This document shows positions 24,405 through 34,411 of a DNA stretch of 64,000 nt, one piece after another (within the stretch, counting starts at the first letter, position 1; the number at the start of each line of letters is the position of its first letter). The stretch is taken from positions 56,986 to 120,985 of the forward strand of contig NZ_ATYK01000004.1 of assembly GCF_000427645.1 (NCBI RefSeq), in the 5' to 3' direction. The notes below the pieces were generated by a model. The model was not told the DNA's origin. It saw nothing but the letters and a program-made list of their open reading frames with translations, and did not search any database. A program made the position numbers and the translations under genes. Source of the stretch: Sphingomonas phyllosphaerae FA2 (lineage in GTDB: Bacteria > Pseudomonadota > Alphaproteobacteria > Sphingomonadales > Sphingomonadaceae).

Positions 24405-25454
24405 ATGCGCATCTTCGTCACCGGCGGCGCCGGGTTCATCGGCTCGGCGCTGGTGCGTCACCTGATCGAGCATAGCGAGCATGAGGTGCTCAACTTCGAC
24501 AAGCTGACCTATGCCGGCACGCTGTCGACGGTCGAGCGCGTCGCGTCGTCGAACCGCTATTGCTTCGTACAAGGCGACATCTGCGACGCCGACGCCGTGC
24601 GTACCGCGATCGCCGAGTTTCGCCCCGACGTCATCACGCACCTCGCCGCCGAGAGCCATGTCGACCGCTCGATCGACGGACCGGGCGCGTTCGTGCAGAC
24701 CAATGTCGTCGGCACCTATACGATGCTCGCCGAGGCGCGCGCCTATTGGCTGGCGCTCGACGACGCGGCGAAGGCGGCTTTCCGCTTCCACCATATCTCG
24801 ACCGACGAGGTGTACGGCTCACTGGGCGAGGATGGGCTGTTCACCGAGGACACTCACTACGATCCGCGCTCGCCTTATTCGGCGTCGAAGGCCGGGTCGG
24901 ACCACCTGGTCAGCGCGTGGGGACATACTTACGGCCTGCCGGTGCTCATCACCAACTGCTCGAACAATTACGGGCCGTATCACTTCCCCGAAAAGCTGAT
25001 CCCGTTGATGATCGTCAAGGCGCTCGCCGGCGAGCCGCTGCCGGTTTACGGCGCGGGCGACCAGGTGCGCGACTGGCTCTTCGTCGAGGATCATGTCCGC
25101 GCGCTGCAGGCGGTGTTCGAGCGCGGGCAGGTCGGGCGGACCTACAATGTCGGCGGGCATAACGAGAAGCAGAACATCGAAGTCGTCCGCACCGTCTGCG
25201 CGATCCTCGACCGGCTGCGCCCGCGCGCCGACGGCGCGCTTTACGCCACGCAGATCACCTCGGTCGCCGACCGCCCCGGCCACGACAAGCGCTATGCAAT
25301 CGACGCGACGCGGATCGGCGACGAACTCGGCTGGCACCCGCAGGAGACGTTCGAGAGCGGGATCGAGAAGACGGTGCGCTGGTATCTCGATAACGAGAGC
25401 TGGTGGCGCCCGCTGGTTGCGGCCAAGGCGGCCGAGCGGCGCGGGATCGCATGA
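24405..25454 (+). CDS. rmlB: dTDP-glucose 4,6-dehydratase
   Basis: This 349-residue extended SDR begins with the NAD-binding motif '[13 protein letters not shown]', followed by '[10 protein letters not shown]' and the catalytic '[14 protein letters not shown]' (YxxxK). It converts dTDP-glucose to dTDP-4-keto-6-deoxyglucose, step two of the rhamnose pathway. Length is normal. The ATG at 24405 sits at the expected N-terminus. Its stop overlaps the rmlD start (ATGATG) so translation is coupled. Confidence 0.98.
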   Translation: MRIFVTGGAGFIGSALVRHLIEHSEHEVLNFDKLTYAGTLSTVERVASSNRYCFVQGDICDADAVRTAIAEFRPDVITHLAAESHVDRSIDGPGAFVQTNVVGTYTMLAEARAYWLALDDAAKAAFRFHHISTDEVYGSLGEDGLFTEDTHYDPRSPYSASKAGSDHLVSAWGHTYGLPVLITNCSNNYGPYHFPEKLIPLMIVKALAGEPLPVYGAGDQVRDWLFVEDHVRALQAVFERGQVGRTYNVGGHNEKQNIEVVRTVCAILDRLRPRADGALYATQITSVADRPGHDKRYAIDATRIGDELGWHPQETFESGIEKTVRWYLDNESWWRPLVAAKAAERRGIA

Positions 25455-26337
25455 TGCGTGAAGTGTTGGTGACCGGCGCGAACGGGCAGCTCGGGCAGGA
25501 GCTGCAACGCGTGGCGCTGCCCGCAGGCTGGCGGGTGGTGGCGCTCGACCGTGCCGCGCTCGACCTGACCGACCCGGCGGCGATCGCCGCGATGGTGGCG
25601 GAGCGGCCATGGGCGGCGGTCATCAACGGCGCGGCCTATACCGCGGTCGACAAGGCCGAGCGCGATCAGGTCGCGGCATGGCAGGTCAACGCCCTCGCCC
25701 CCGCCGCCTTAGCTGCCGCCTGCGCGGCGGCGAATATCCCGCTGGTGCAGGTCTCGACCGATTACGTCTTCCCCGGCGATCGGGACGGGGCCTGGGCGGT
25801 CGACGATGCGGTCGCGCCGCTGGGCGTCTATGGCGCGTCAAAGCTGGGCGGCGAGCTGGCGGTGCGCACCAGCGGCGCGCGCCACGCGATCGTCCGCACC
25901 GCTTGGGTGGTGTCGGCGCACGGCGACAATTTCGTCAGGACGATGCTCCGGGTCGGAGGCGAGCGCGGGCATCTTCGCGTCGTCGCCGATCAGCACGGCA
26001 GCCCGACCAGCGCCGCCGATCTCGCCGATGCGCTGATCCGCATCGCGATACGGCTCGCCGAAGATGCGCAGGCGCCGACGGGCACCTTCCATTTCAGCAA
26101 TGCCGGGGCGACGACCTGGGCGGGGTTCGCCGAGGAGATATTCCGCCAATCCGGCACGCGTGACGGCGCGACCGCGACCGTCGAACCGATCGCAACCGCG
26201 GATTACCCGACTCCGGCGCGGCGTCCGGCCAATTCCCTTCTCGCGCATGATGCGATCGAGCATGCCTACGGTATCACCCCCCGTCCGTGGCGCGATGCGC
26301 TGGCCGACATCCTCGACGAATTGATCGGAGCGAAGCA

Positions 26338-26341
<4 letters not shown>
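25451..26341 (+). CDS. rmlD: dTDP-4-dehydrorhamnose reductase
   Basis: The protein has 296 residues from the ATG at 25451, or 295 from the adjacent ATG at 25454; the frame is open further upstream but that part overlaps rmlB. It has '[15 protein letters not shown]', '[15 protein letters not shown]' and the YxxxK site in '[14 protein letters not shown]'. It carries out the last step to dTDP-L-rhamnose with NAD(P)H. It overlaps rmlB at its start, and its stop overlaps the rmlA GTG by 4 bp. Confidence 0.97.
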
Positions 26342-27207
<866 letters not shown>

Positions 27208-27332
27208 TCGGCGTGCTGCCGCCGCGCCGATGTTGCGGCCGTGAAACACGGGTGAGACATTCGTTAAAATCCCATTGACGCTGTCACGTCGACAAGACAG
27301 TCTCCGTCGAAACCTCCTTGGGGGAGACGCGA

Positions 27333-27908
27333 GTGGCGGCAGGGTATCGGTCGGGGGCAGGGATCGCAGCGGCGTCGTCGCTGGCGTTGCTCGCGGCCGA
27401 CGCGGGCGCCCAGCCCGATGCCGCCAGCCCGCCTGCCGCTGGCCAGCCGGCCGCGCCCGCTGCGGGTAACATCGCGCCGCTCTGGCAGGACATCACGGCG
27501 CTCGGTGTCACCTGCCTCGTCCACACGCCGCGCGGCATCGACACCGGGGCGCTCCACGATCGGCTGTGCGCCGCGGTCGCGACCCAGGCGGCGAAGGGCG
27601 CGCCGGTGCCGGTCGCCGCCGCGCCGCTCGGCAGCGCGACGCTGGCGGCCGGGCGCGTCACCTTGCTCGTGCAGGCCACCGTCATGCCGGTCAACGGCGC
27701 GGACGCGATCGCGCTGACGCTGCGCCCGTTCCGCAACGCCACCGAATCCGGGCAATTCTTCGCTGCCGCCCCGCGCATCGTCGCGGGCGGCGATGCCGCG
27801 GCGCTCGACCGGGCGGTCGCGGCGCTGCTCGCCGATACCCTGCCCTGGCAGGCCGGCAGCAGGCCGCGCGGGCGGCTGCTGCCCAACGACGGACCACCGC
27901 GATCATAA
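27333..27908 (+). CDS. secreted protein of unknown function
   Basis: The protein has 191 residues from a GTG at 27333, which has a strong Shine-Dalgarno (GGGGGAGA) about 7-12 bases upstream. A signal peptide is likely: a hydrophobic stretch 'GIAAASSLALLAADAGAQ' cut after 'AGA'. An Ala/Pro-rich linker follows ('ASPPAAGQPAAPAAG'), then a domain of about 130 residues containing two cysteines ('VTCLVHTP', 'DRLCAAV'). I do not recognise the family. It lies between rmlA (125 bp upstream) and the serralysin gene (60 bp downstream) on the same strand and may be co-transcribed with the protease. One thing to test is whether it is a periplasmic inhibitor or accessory protein of that protease. Confidence 0.7.
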   Translation: MAAGYRSGAGIAAASSLALLAADAGAQPDAASPPAAGQPAAPAAGNIAPLWQDITALGVTCLVHTPRGIDTGALHDRLCAAVATQAAKGAPVPVAAAPLGSATLAAGRVTLLVQATVMPVNGADAIALTLRPFRNATESGQFFAAAPRIVAGGDAAALDRAVAALLADTLPWQAGSRPRGRLLPNDGPPRS

Positions 27909-27968
27909 CGCGGGGCGCTTCACCACCAGACCATCATCGTTGAGAGCAAAAAGAGGGGAATCGGGTTT

Positions 27969-30368
27969 ATGGCGATCGGAAACACGGCTGAGATCGATCA
28001 GCTGATCCAGCATTCGGAGCATCAGACCGACTTGCTGAAGAGCGTGGCCTGCACCTGCCCGGCGTGCACCGGCGGGCTGCAGAAGGACGTCGGGTTGGTC
28101 AATCCGCTGGTCGGGTTGAAGCTGACGGGCGAGCAGGGCTCGGTCGACTATCTCGCCGGCACCACCGCCGCGAACGGCAAGGCGATCTGGTCGGCGGACC
28201 AGATCGCGGCCTATCTGAACCGCTCGGGCGCGAGCTGGATCGGCGGCAAGGACCCCGGCCGGCAGAGCGACAGCAACCTGAACGAAATCACGTTCGGCTT
28301 CCACACCTCGCAGGAAGAGCTGGCGAACAACGGCTATTCCTATCGCTGGACCGACGGCACGACGCAGTATTTCGACGAATATTACAACTTTTCCGCTTTC
28401 AGCGCCGAGCAGAAGGACGCCGCGCGGCTGGCGATCAGCTTCTGGGACGACGTCGTGAAGGTGTCGTTCAAGGAAGTCGACACCCCGTACCGTGCCGACA
28501 TCGCGTTCGGCAATCTCGCCGATGCGCCTGACACCCAGGCCTATGCCTATCTGCCGCAGGGCACCGTTTATGCGCCCAACGCGCAGGTCAACGCCGATAT
28601 CGAGCGCGTCGTGGGCGACGTGTGGGTCTCGGCGAGCCAGGCGAGCAACTTCCAGCTTACGCCGGGTGGCTATGGTCTCAACACGCTGACGCACGAGCTG
28701 GGCCATGCGATTGGCCTGTCGCACCCGGGCAATTACAATTTCGGTCCCGGCTTTGCGGTCAATTACGCCAACGGCGCGGAATATTACCAGGATTCGCGCA
28801 ACTATTCGATCATGTCCTACTGGAATCCGGGCGCGATCGGCGCGGGCGACATCGACTGGAACACGATGGCCTATGCCTATGGCGGCACGCCGATGATCCA
28901 CGACATCCTCGCGGTGCAGAAGATGTACGGCGCGGATACTACCACGCGCACCGGCGACACGGTATATGGCTTCAATTCGACCGCGGGCAAGTCGGTGTTC
29001 GACTTCACGGTCAACAAGGCGCCGATCGTGACGATCTGGGATGCCGGCGGCAACGACACGCTCGATGCCTCGGGCTATCGCACCAATCAGGAAATCAACC
29101 TGAACCCGGGCTCGCTCAGCAGCATCGGTGGCGTGACGATCGAGGAAGTGCGCGAGCGGCTGTCGTTCGATCAGGTCAACGCCAATCGCGCCGCGCTGGG
29201 CTACGGTCCGATCGATCAGGCCAGCTATGACCGGCTCTATGCGCAGCTGATCAGCGGGCAGCGCAACCTGGCGCTGACCGACAACGTCGGCATCGCGTAC
29301 GGCGCGATCATCGAGAACGCGGTCGGCGGCAGCGGCAACGACACGATCATCGGCAACAGCGTCGCCAACCGGCTCGACGGCGGCACCGGCACCGATATCG
29401 TCAGCTATCGTGACTCCGCGGATGCGGTCGCGGTCTCGCTGCTCACCGGGCGCGGCACCGCGGGCGATGCCAAGGGCGACATCTACCTCAATTTCGAGGG
29501 GATCGAAGGCGGCCGCGGCAACGACACGCTGACCGGCGACAATGGCGCGAACACGCTGATCGGCGGCGCGGGCGCCGATACGCTGATCGGCAACGGCGGG
29601 TTCGATACCGCCAGCTATCGCACCTCCACCGTCGGCGTCACCGCGTCGCTGATGTCCAATTCGGGCACCGTCGGCGATGCCAAGGGCGACAAGTTCGTCA
29701 GCATCGAGGCGCTGGAAGGCGGCCGCGGCGACGACACGCTCTACGGCTCGAACAATGCCGACACGCTGATCGGCAATGCCGGCAACGACAAGCTGTACGC
29801 CAATGGCGGCGACGACACCGTGTTCGGCGGGGCCGGCGACGACATCATCTACGGCCATGACGGCAACGACTGGCTCGACGGCGGCATCGGCAACGACCAG
29901 CTGTACGGCGGGCGCGGCACCGATACGCTGTATGGCGGCGACGGCGACGACACGCTCGACGGCGTGTTCGACGACGACGTGCTGTTCGGCGGCGCGGGCA
30001 ACGACCTGCTGCTGGGCGGCGACGGCAACGATCTGCTGATCGGCGGCGCGGGCAACAACACCTACTTCGGCGGCACCGGGGCGGACATCTTCCGCTTCAC
30101 CAACCTCGGCGTGAAGGACACGATCAAGGACTTCACCCGCGGCGTCGACCTGATCGACCTGACCCAGCTCGATGCCAAGACCGGCGGCGCGATCGATCCG
30201 TTCAAGTGGCTCGGCGACGGCGCCTTCACCAAGACTGCCGGCGAGCTGCACACCGTCCGTATCGACGGTCTCAACTATCTCGAGGGTGACGTGGACGGGG
30301 ACGGCGTTGCCGACTTCTCGATCCAGACCAACCTCAAGATCCTGGTGACCGACATCATCTTCGGCTGA
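27969..30368 (+). CDS. serralysin-like RTX metalloprotease (peptidase family M10B)
   Basis: The protein has 799 residues. The zinc site is complete: H242-E-L-G-H246-xxGLS-H252 followed by P, with the Met-turn 'NYSIMSYW' about 40 residues later. The C-terminal part from about 450 to 710 carries many RTX nonapeptides (GGxGxDxLx) that bind calcium, and the protein ends 'VTDIIFG', which suits a type I secretion signal. There is no N-terminal signal peptide, as expected for this family. It is longer than classical serralysins (about 480) because of extra repeats and spacer segments. No ABC/MFP/TolC secretion genes are in the window. It is followed by two tandem hairpins, so its transcript probably ends there. 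Confidence 0.95.
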   Translation: MAIGNTAEIDQLIQHSEHQTDLLKSVACTCPACTGGLQKDVGLVNPLVGLKLTGEQGSVDYLAGTTAANGKAIWSADQIAAYLNRSGASWIGGKDPGRQSDSNLNEITFGFHTSQEELANNGYSYRWTDGTTQYFDEYYNFSAFSAEQKDAARLAISFWDDVVKVSFKEVDTPYRADIAFGNLADAPDTQAYAYLPQGTVYAPNAQVNADIERVVGDVWVSASQASNFQLTPGGYGLNTLTHELGHAIGLSHPGNYNFGPGFAVNYANGAEYYQDSRNYSIMSYWNPGAIGAGDIDWNTMAYAYGGTPMIHDILAVQKMYGADTTTRTGDTVYGFNSTAGKSVFDFTVNKAPIVTIWDAGGNDTLDASGYRTNQEINLNPGSLSSIGGVTIEEVRERLSFDQVNANRAALGYGPIDQASYDRLYAQLISGQRNLALTDNVGIAYGAIIENAVGGSGNDTIIGNSVANRLDGGTGTDIVSYRDSADAVAVSLLTGRGTAGDAKGDIYLNFEGIEGGRGNDTLTGDNGANTLIGGAGADTLIGNGGFDTASYRTSTVGVTASLMSNSGTVGDAKGDKFVSIEALEGGRGDDTLYGSNNADTLIGNAGNDKLYANGGDDTVFGGAGDDIIYGHDGNDWLDGGIGNDQLYGGRGTDTLYGGDGDDTLDGVFDDDVLFGGAGNDLLLGGDGNDLLIGGAGNNTYFGGTGADIFRFTNLGVKDTIKDFTRGVDLIDLTQLDAKTGGAIDPFKWLGDGAFTKTAGELHTVRIDGLNYLEGDVDGDGVADFSIQTNLKILVTDIIFG

Positions 30369-30381
30369 TCCGGTCCGGCGA

Positions 30382-30403
30382 CCGCAGGCGGCGACGCCTG
30401 CGG
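30382..30403 (+). terminator. first hairpin downstream of the serralysin gene
   Basis: A perfect 9-bp inverted repeat (30382-30390 against 30395-30403) with a 4-base loop starts 14 bp after the stop codon. There is no T-run, so by itself it would be a weak terminator or an mRNA-stabilising stem. Confidence 0.6.
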
Positions 30404-30421
30404 CCGACAACCCGAATCGCG

Positions 30422-30456
30422 CGGCGCGGGAAGGCTAACTTCCCGCGCCGTTTCTG
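30422..30456 (+). terminator. intrinsic terminator after the serralysin gene
   Basis: A perfect 12-bp GC-rich stem (30422-30433 pairing with 30439-30450) with a GCTAA loop is followed by TTTCTGTT. This is a canonical factor-independent terminator for the protease transcript. The rest of the gap to 30681 is A/T-rich and probably holds the receptor promoter. Confidence 0.85.
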
Positions 30457-30681
30457 TTCACGGGGTCATCATCTCGGCTCCTCCATTCGGGCAGCGGGAA
30501 AATACAAAAGCATTTCAATCGCTTTTACGAATGAAACAAAATGGTATTGTTAAACGGCCCGCGCGGTGACAGCGTCATGTTGCTGACGCTGGGGGATCAG
30601 CTGATCGCGGACGCATGAGCCAGCCAGAAAGGCGGCGGCGCAGATCTTCCCGGATGCTTGGCGAGCAAGGGGGAATTCTCG

Positions 30682-33600
30682 ATGATGGTGGTAAAAGGGT
30701 TGCTGGCCAGCGGTTGTTGTCTGGCGGCATTGATGGCGATGCCGGCCGTGGCGACGGCGCAGGCGGATACCGCACCGAACACGCAGATCGGCGATCCGGT
30801 CGCCTCCGCCAAGCTGGCGGCCGACGTGGCGACGGACAAGGATGCCGACAAGCCGATCGCCAACGAAGTGATCGTCACGGGCACGCGCATCATGCGTCCG
30901 AACAACCGCTCCGCCGCGCCGATCACCACCACCACCGCCGCCGAGATCGCCGCGCAGGGCGCGACGACGATCGAGGAAGTGCTCAATCGCCTGCCGCAGG
31001 TGCAGGCCAACGCCGAGCAGAATTACGCCGATTCCGACGGGCGCCAGCGCATCAAGCTGCGCAGCCTCGGGTTCGAACGCACGCTGACGCTGGTCGACGG
31101 GCTGCGGCTCGGCATCCAGAATGGCATGGACGTCAGCCTGATCCCCAACGAGCTGGTCGAGCGGATCGACGTGCTGTCGGGCGGCGCCTCGTCGGTCTAT
31201 GGCTCGGATGCGGTCGCCGGTGTCGTCAACTTCGTGCTGAAGAAGGACTATGACGGTGTCTCGCTGACCGGCAACTACAGCTTCTTCAACCATCACAACG
31301 ACACCAATGCCGTCACCGCGGCGGCCGACCGCGCCTTCTTCCCCTCGGCGCGCGGCTGGGCGAACGACGGTGGGCGCGCGAACGTCACGCTGTCGGCGGG
31401 CAAGACCTTCCTCGACGGCGCGCTCAGCATCTCGGGCTACGCCAATTACCGCCGTTCGGATCAGGTGAGCCTCGACGATCGCTCGCTGTCGGCGTGCGAA
31501 GTGTCGCAGACGATCGCGACCGGGGCGCTCAACTGCACGCGCAGCACCTATACGCAGGTCGGCACGATCATTCCGGGCGGGATCGGGCGGGGCAGCACGC
31601 TCGTCAACAATCCGAACGGCTCAGGCACGCTGCTGCCGTACAATTCCGGCCCTGGAACCTCCACCGATCCGTTCGACAACCTGGCATTCCAGCGCAATTT
31701 CAATCGCATCAACACCGGTGCGTTCGTCAGCGCGCGGATCTCCGACCAGATCGAACTCTATTCGACCGCGATGTTCTATCGCGACCGATCGTTCAACACG
31801 CTGCCCAACCGCGTTTACTCGTACAGTGCCTATGGCAGCGATCCGTATCGGGTGAATTGCGACAACCCGTTCCTGTCGGGATCGCAGCGCACGACCCTGT
31901 GCGGGTCGGCGACCAGCGGGCTGGTGCCGCTCGACGTCCGCTATCGCTTCGATGGCGCGCCGCTGGTCAGAACCGGCTTCGAGAACCGTGGCGCCCGCAT
32001 TGCTGGTGGATTGCGCGGCAAGGTGCTCGACGACGCGTGGAGCTATGACATCGCGGGTGTCTATTCGCTGCTCAAGAGCCAGACGATCTACCCTGCGCAG
32101 CCCGATTTCGACCGGGTCAATCGCTCGCTCAACGTCGTCAACGTCAATGGCACACCGACCTGCGCGTCGGTCGTCAGCGGCGTCGATCGCGCCTGCGTGC
32201 CGTTCAATGCCTTCCGTCCGTACAACAACAATCTGGCGCTCAACAATTATCTGTTCACCAGCGTCGATGGTACGCAGAACAGCACGTCGCTGATGTGGCA
32301 GGCGCTGGCGGTGCTGAACGGCGATCTCGGCAAATACGGCCTCACCTCACCGCTCGCCGAACAGGGGATTGCGGTTGCGATCGCCAGCGAGTTCCGCGCC
32401 GAACTTTACAAGAGCGGCGCGGACGCGCAGTTCCGCCAGACCAACGGCGGCAATGACGCGCGCTTCACGCAGAACGTGCTTGAATCCAATATCGAGGTGC
32501 AGGTCCCGCTGATCGAGAACAAGCCCTATACCGACCAGCTACAGGTCAATGCCGGCTATCGCGTCTCGAAGTACAACCGCCTGAACGGCACCTTCAACAC
32601 CTGGAAGGTCGAGGGCGTGTGGGGGCCAATCGCTGACATCGGCTTCCGTGCCTCGTTCAACAAGGCGCAGCGCGCACCGACCGTGATCGAGGCCGATCAG
32701 GCGAGCAACATCTATTACGATCGCAACGGCCGCAACGATCCGTGCGCCTCGACTCCCGATCCCAATTCGTCGGATCCCAATGTCCGCATCGCGCCGACCG
32801 CGTCGCTCGAGCAATGCCGCCGTACCGGGCTGCCCGACAATCTCTATGGCAGCGCGGCGCTCAATTGCCTCGACAACAGCTGTACGGTGCGCAGCGGCGG
32901 GTTCAACCTGAAGCCGGAGACCGCCTATACCAAGACGTTCGGCGTCATCCTGCGCCCGCGCATGCTCAAGGGACTGACGGTGTCGGCCGACCGGTTCATC
33001 ATCAACCTGAATGACTCGATCAACTACTTCCAGGTCAACGACTTCCTCGACGGGTGCCTGACCACCGGGCTGCAATATTATTGTCGCGGCGTCGTTCGTA
33101 CCCCCGGCACGTTCCGGCTCGACAGCGCCGCGACCGGCAACCCCACCAGCGGCTATTTCGCGCGTGGCACCAGCAACGGCTACAAGTCGCAGGCGCATGG
33201 TTGGGATTTCCAGGCGCAATATACGCTCGGGCTCGGCACGGTCGGCACGCTCGACACGTCGTTCAACGGCTCGTTGACCACGCGCGTCGGTAACCAGGAC
33301 TCCCCCGACGCGGCGGCGCGCAACTGCGTCGGCTATTATGGCGGTGGGTGCGGCGAAAGCATGCCGCGCTGGGCGCACGGCCTGCGCGCGACCTGGACGG
33401 CGCTCGACAAAACCGCGAACGTCTCGGTCAACTGGCGCCACACCTCGGCGATGACGATCGGCTACAATGCGCCTGCCGATACGGGTATCCCGCGCAACGA
33501 GCCGCAGATCCGGACCTTCTACGCCGGTGTGCCGGCCTATGATTACATCGACCTGTCGACCAGCTTCGACGTCGCCAAGCGCTTCACGCTGCGTCTGGCG

Positions 33601-33738
33601 GTGAACAACCTGTTCGACCGCGATCCGCCGTTGCTGCCGGACTCGCGCAGCGTGCTCGGGTTGCTGCGCAGCAACACCCTGTTCCGCTACGACCTGCTCG
33701 GCCGGCAGATCGTCGTCGGCGCGACCGCGCGCTTCTGA
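30682..33738 (+). CDS. TonB-dependent outer-membrane receptor
   Basis: The protein has 1018 residues from the ATG at 30682, which follows the Shine-Dalgarno AAGGGGGAA; a TTG further upstream in frame is less likely. The signal peptide ends near 'AVATAQA'. The plug domain starts 'NEVIVTGTRIMRPNNRSAAP' and includes 'LVDGLRLG' and 'GGASSVYGSDAVAGVVNFVL'. The beta-barrel ends with an aromatic terminus '..VVGATARF'. This is the large CirA/sucrose-type receptor class abundant in sphingomonads, for active uptake of chelates, peptides or oligosaccharides across the outer membrane. It stands alone with its own terminator; the ligand is unknown. Peptide uptake would fit the neighbouring protease, but this is speculation. 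Confidence 0.94.
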   Translation: MMVVKGLLASGCCLAALMAMPAVATAQADTAPNTQIGDPVASAKLAADVATDKDADKPIANEVIVTGTRIMRPNNRSAAPITTTTAAEIAAQGATTIEEVLNRLPQVQANAEQNYADSDGRQRIKLRSLGFERTLTLVDGLRLGIQNGMDVSLIPNELVERIDVLSGGASSVYGSDAVAGVVNFVLKKDYDGVSLTGNYSFFNHHNDTNAVTAAADRAFFPSARGWANDGGRANVTLSAGKTFLDGALSISGYANYRRSDQVSLDDRSLSACEVSQTIATGALNCTRSTYTQVGTIIPGGIGRGSTLVNNPNGSGTLLPYNSGPGTSTDPFDNLAFQRNFNRINTGAFVSARISDQIELYSTAMFYRDRSFNTLPNRVYSYSAYGSDPYRVNCDNPFLSGSQRTTLCGSATSGLVPLDVRYRFDGAPLVRTGFENRGARIAGGLRGKVLDDAWSYDIAGVYSLLKSQTIYPAQPDFDRVNRSLNVVNVNGTPTCASVVSGVDRACVPFNAFRPYNNNLALNNYLFTSVDGTQNSTSLMWQALAVLNGDLGKYGLTSPLAEQGIAVAIASEFRAELYKSGADAQFRQTNGGNDARFTQNVLESNIEVQVPLIENKPYTDQLQVNAGYRVSKYNRLNGTFNTWKVEGVWGPIADIGFRASFNKAQRAPTVIEADQASNIYYDRNGRNDPCASTPDPNSSDPNVRIAPTASLEQCRRTGLPDNLYGSAALNCLDNSCTVRSGGFNLKPETAYTKTFGVILRPRMLKGLTVSADRFIINLNDSINYFQVNDFLDGCLTTGLQYYCRGVVRTPGTFRLDSAATGNPTSGYFARGTSNGYKSQAHGWDFQAQYTLGLGTVGTLDTSFNGSLTTRVGNQDSPDAAARNCVGYYGGGCGESMPRWAHGLRATWTALDKTANVSVNWRHTSAMTIGYNAPADTGIPRNEPQIRTFYAGVPAYDYIDLSTSFDVAKRFTLRLAVNNLFDRDPPLLPDSRSVLGLLRSNTLFRYDLLGRQIVVGATARF

Positions 33739-33748
33739 TCGCCTCGGG

Positions 33749-33779
33749 ATCACCCATGCCGACGTCCGGCATGGGTGAT
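33749..33779. terminator. bidirectional hairpin between convergent genes
   Basis: A perfect 13-bp inverted repeat (33749-33761 and 33767-33779, five-base loop) lies exactly between the receptor stop and the convergent RlpA stop. It can serve as a terminator for both strands, although no long T-run follows. Confidence 0.8.
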
Positions 33780-33781
33780 TC

Positions 33782-34342
33782 TCACATCCCCGATGCCGCG
33801 AGCTGCGCGCGCCAGAACGCCAGCGCCTGCGGATCGGCATTCGGGCGCGGTTCGGCGGGCTTGCCGTGGCGCAGCCGCTCGCGGTCGCGCTCTGGTGGTT
33901 CGACGACGCGCACCCGCACCGCGCCGTGCCCGGCGTCGCGCAGGCCCAGCGCCTGCGCCGCGCCCTTCGACAGATCGATGATCCGCCCGCGCGCGAACGG
34001 GCCGCGATCATTGACGCGCACCACGATCACGCGCCCGGTATCGAGCGACGTCACCTCGACATAGCTCGGCAGCGGCAGCGTCGCATGCGCGGCGGTGATC
34101 CAGCCGGGGCGGAATTTCTCGCCGCGCGCGGTGCGGTTGCCGCTCTCGCCGCCATACCAGCTCGCGCGTCCCAGCATGTCGTAATCGGGGGCGGCGGCCG
34201 GGACATAGCTGACCCCGCGCACCACATAGGGCCGGCCGATCATTACCGGCGTGTCGCTGACCGCGCGATAGCGTCCACCGCAACCGCCGAGCAGCAGCGC
34301 CAGCGCGCCGATCAGCCAGGCGGGGCGGGGGAGCGCGTGCAT
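33782..34342 (-). CDS. rlpA: RlpA-family septal ring lytic transglycosylase / DPBB lipoprotein
   Basis: The protein has 186 residues from the ATG at 34342; a longer start at 34378 adds an unlikely polar extension. The lipobox 'LLLGGC' makes it a lipoprotein. The double-psi beta-barrel carries the RlpA signatures 'GRASWYGGESGNRTARGE', 'AAHATLPLPSYVEVT', 'VRVNDRGPF' and 'IDLSKGAAQALGL', including the catalytic-region Asp. There is no C-terminal SPOR domain, so it is a minimal form that may not be directed to septal glycan in the same way as in Pseudomonas. Confidence 0.92.
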   Translation of the reverse strand: MHALPRPAWLIGALALLLGGCGGRYRAVSDTPVMIGRPYVVRGVSYVPAAAPDYDMLGRASWYGGESGNRTARGEKFRPGWITAAHATLPLPSYVEVTSLDTGRVIVVRVNDRGPFARGRIIDLSKGAAQALGLRDAGHGAVRVRVVEPPERDRERLRHGKPAEPRPNADPQALAFWRAQLAASGM

Positions 34343-34411
34343 CCGGGGGTCGCTACAGGGCGAGGTGCGCGCGGGCAATGCCGTGCGCGCGCGCGTCGCC
34401 GAAGCGCACGG

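Noticed and set aside
27903..30410. 835-residue minus-strand frame antisense to the serralysin gene
   Set aside because: Low-complexity translation mirroring RTX repeats; the plus strand has the HExxH zinc site and RTX motifs.
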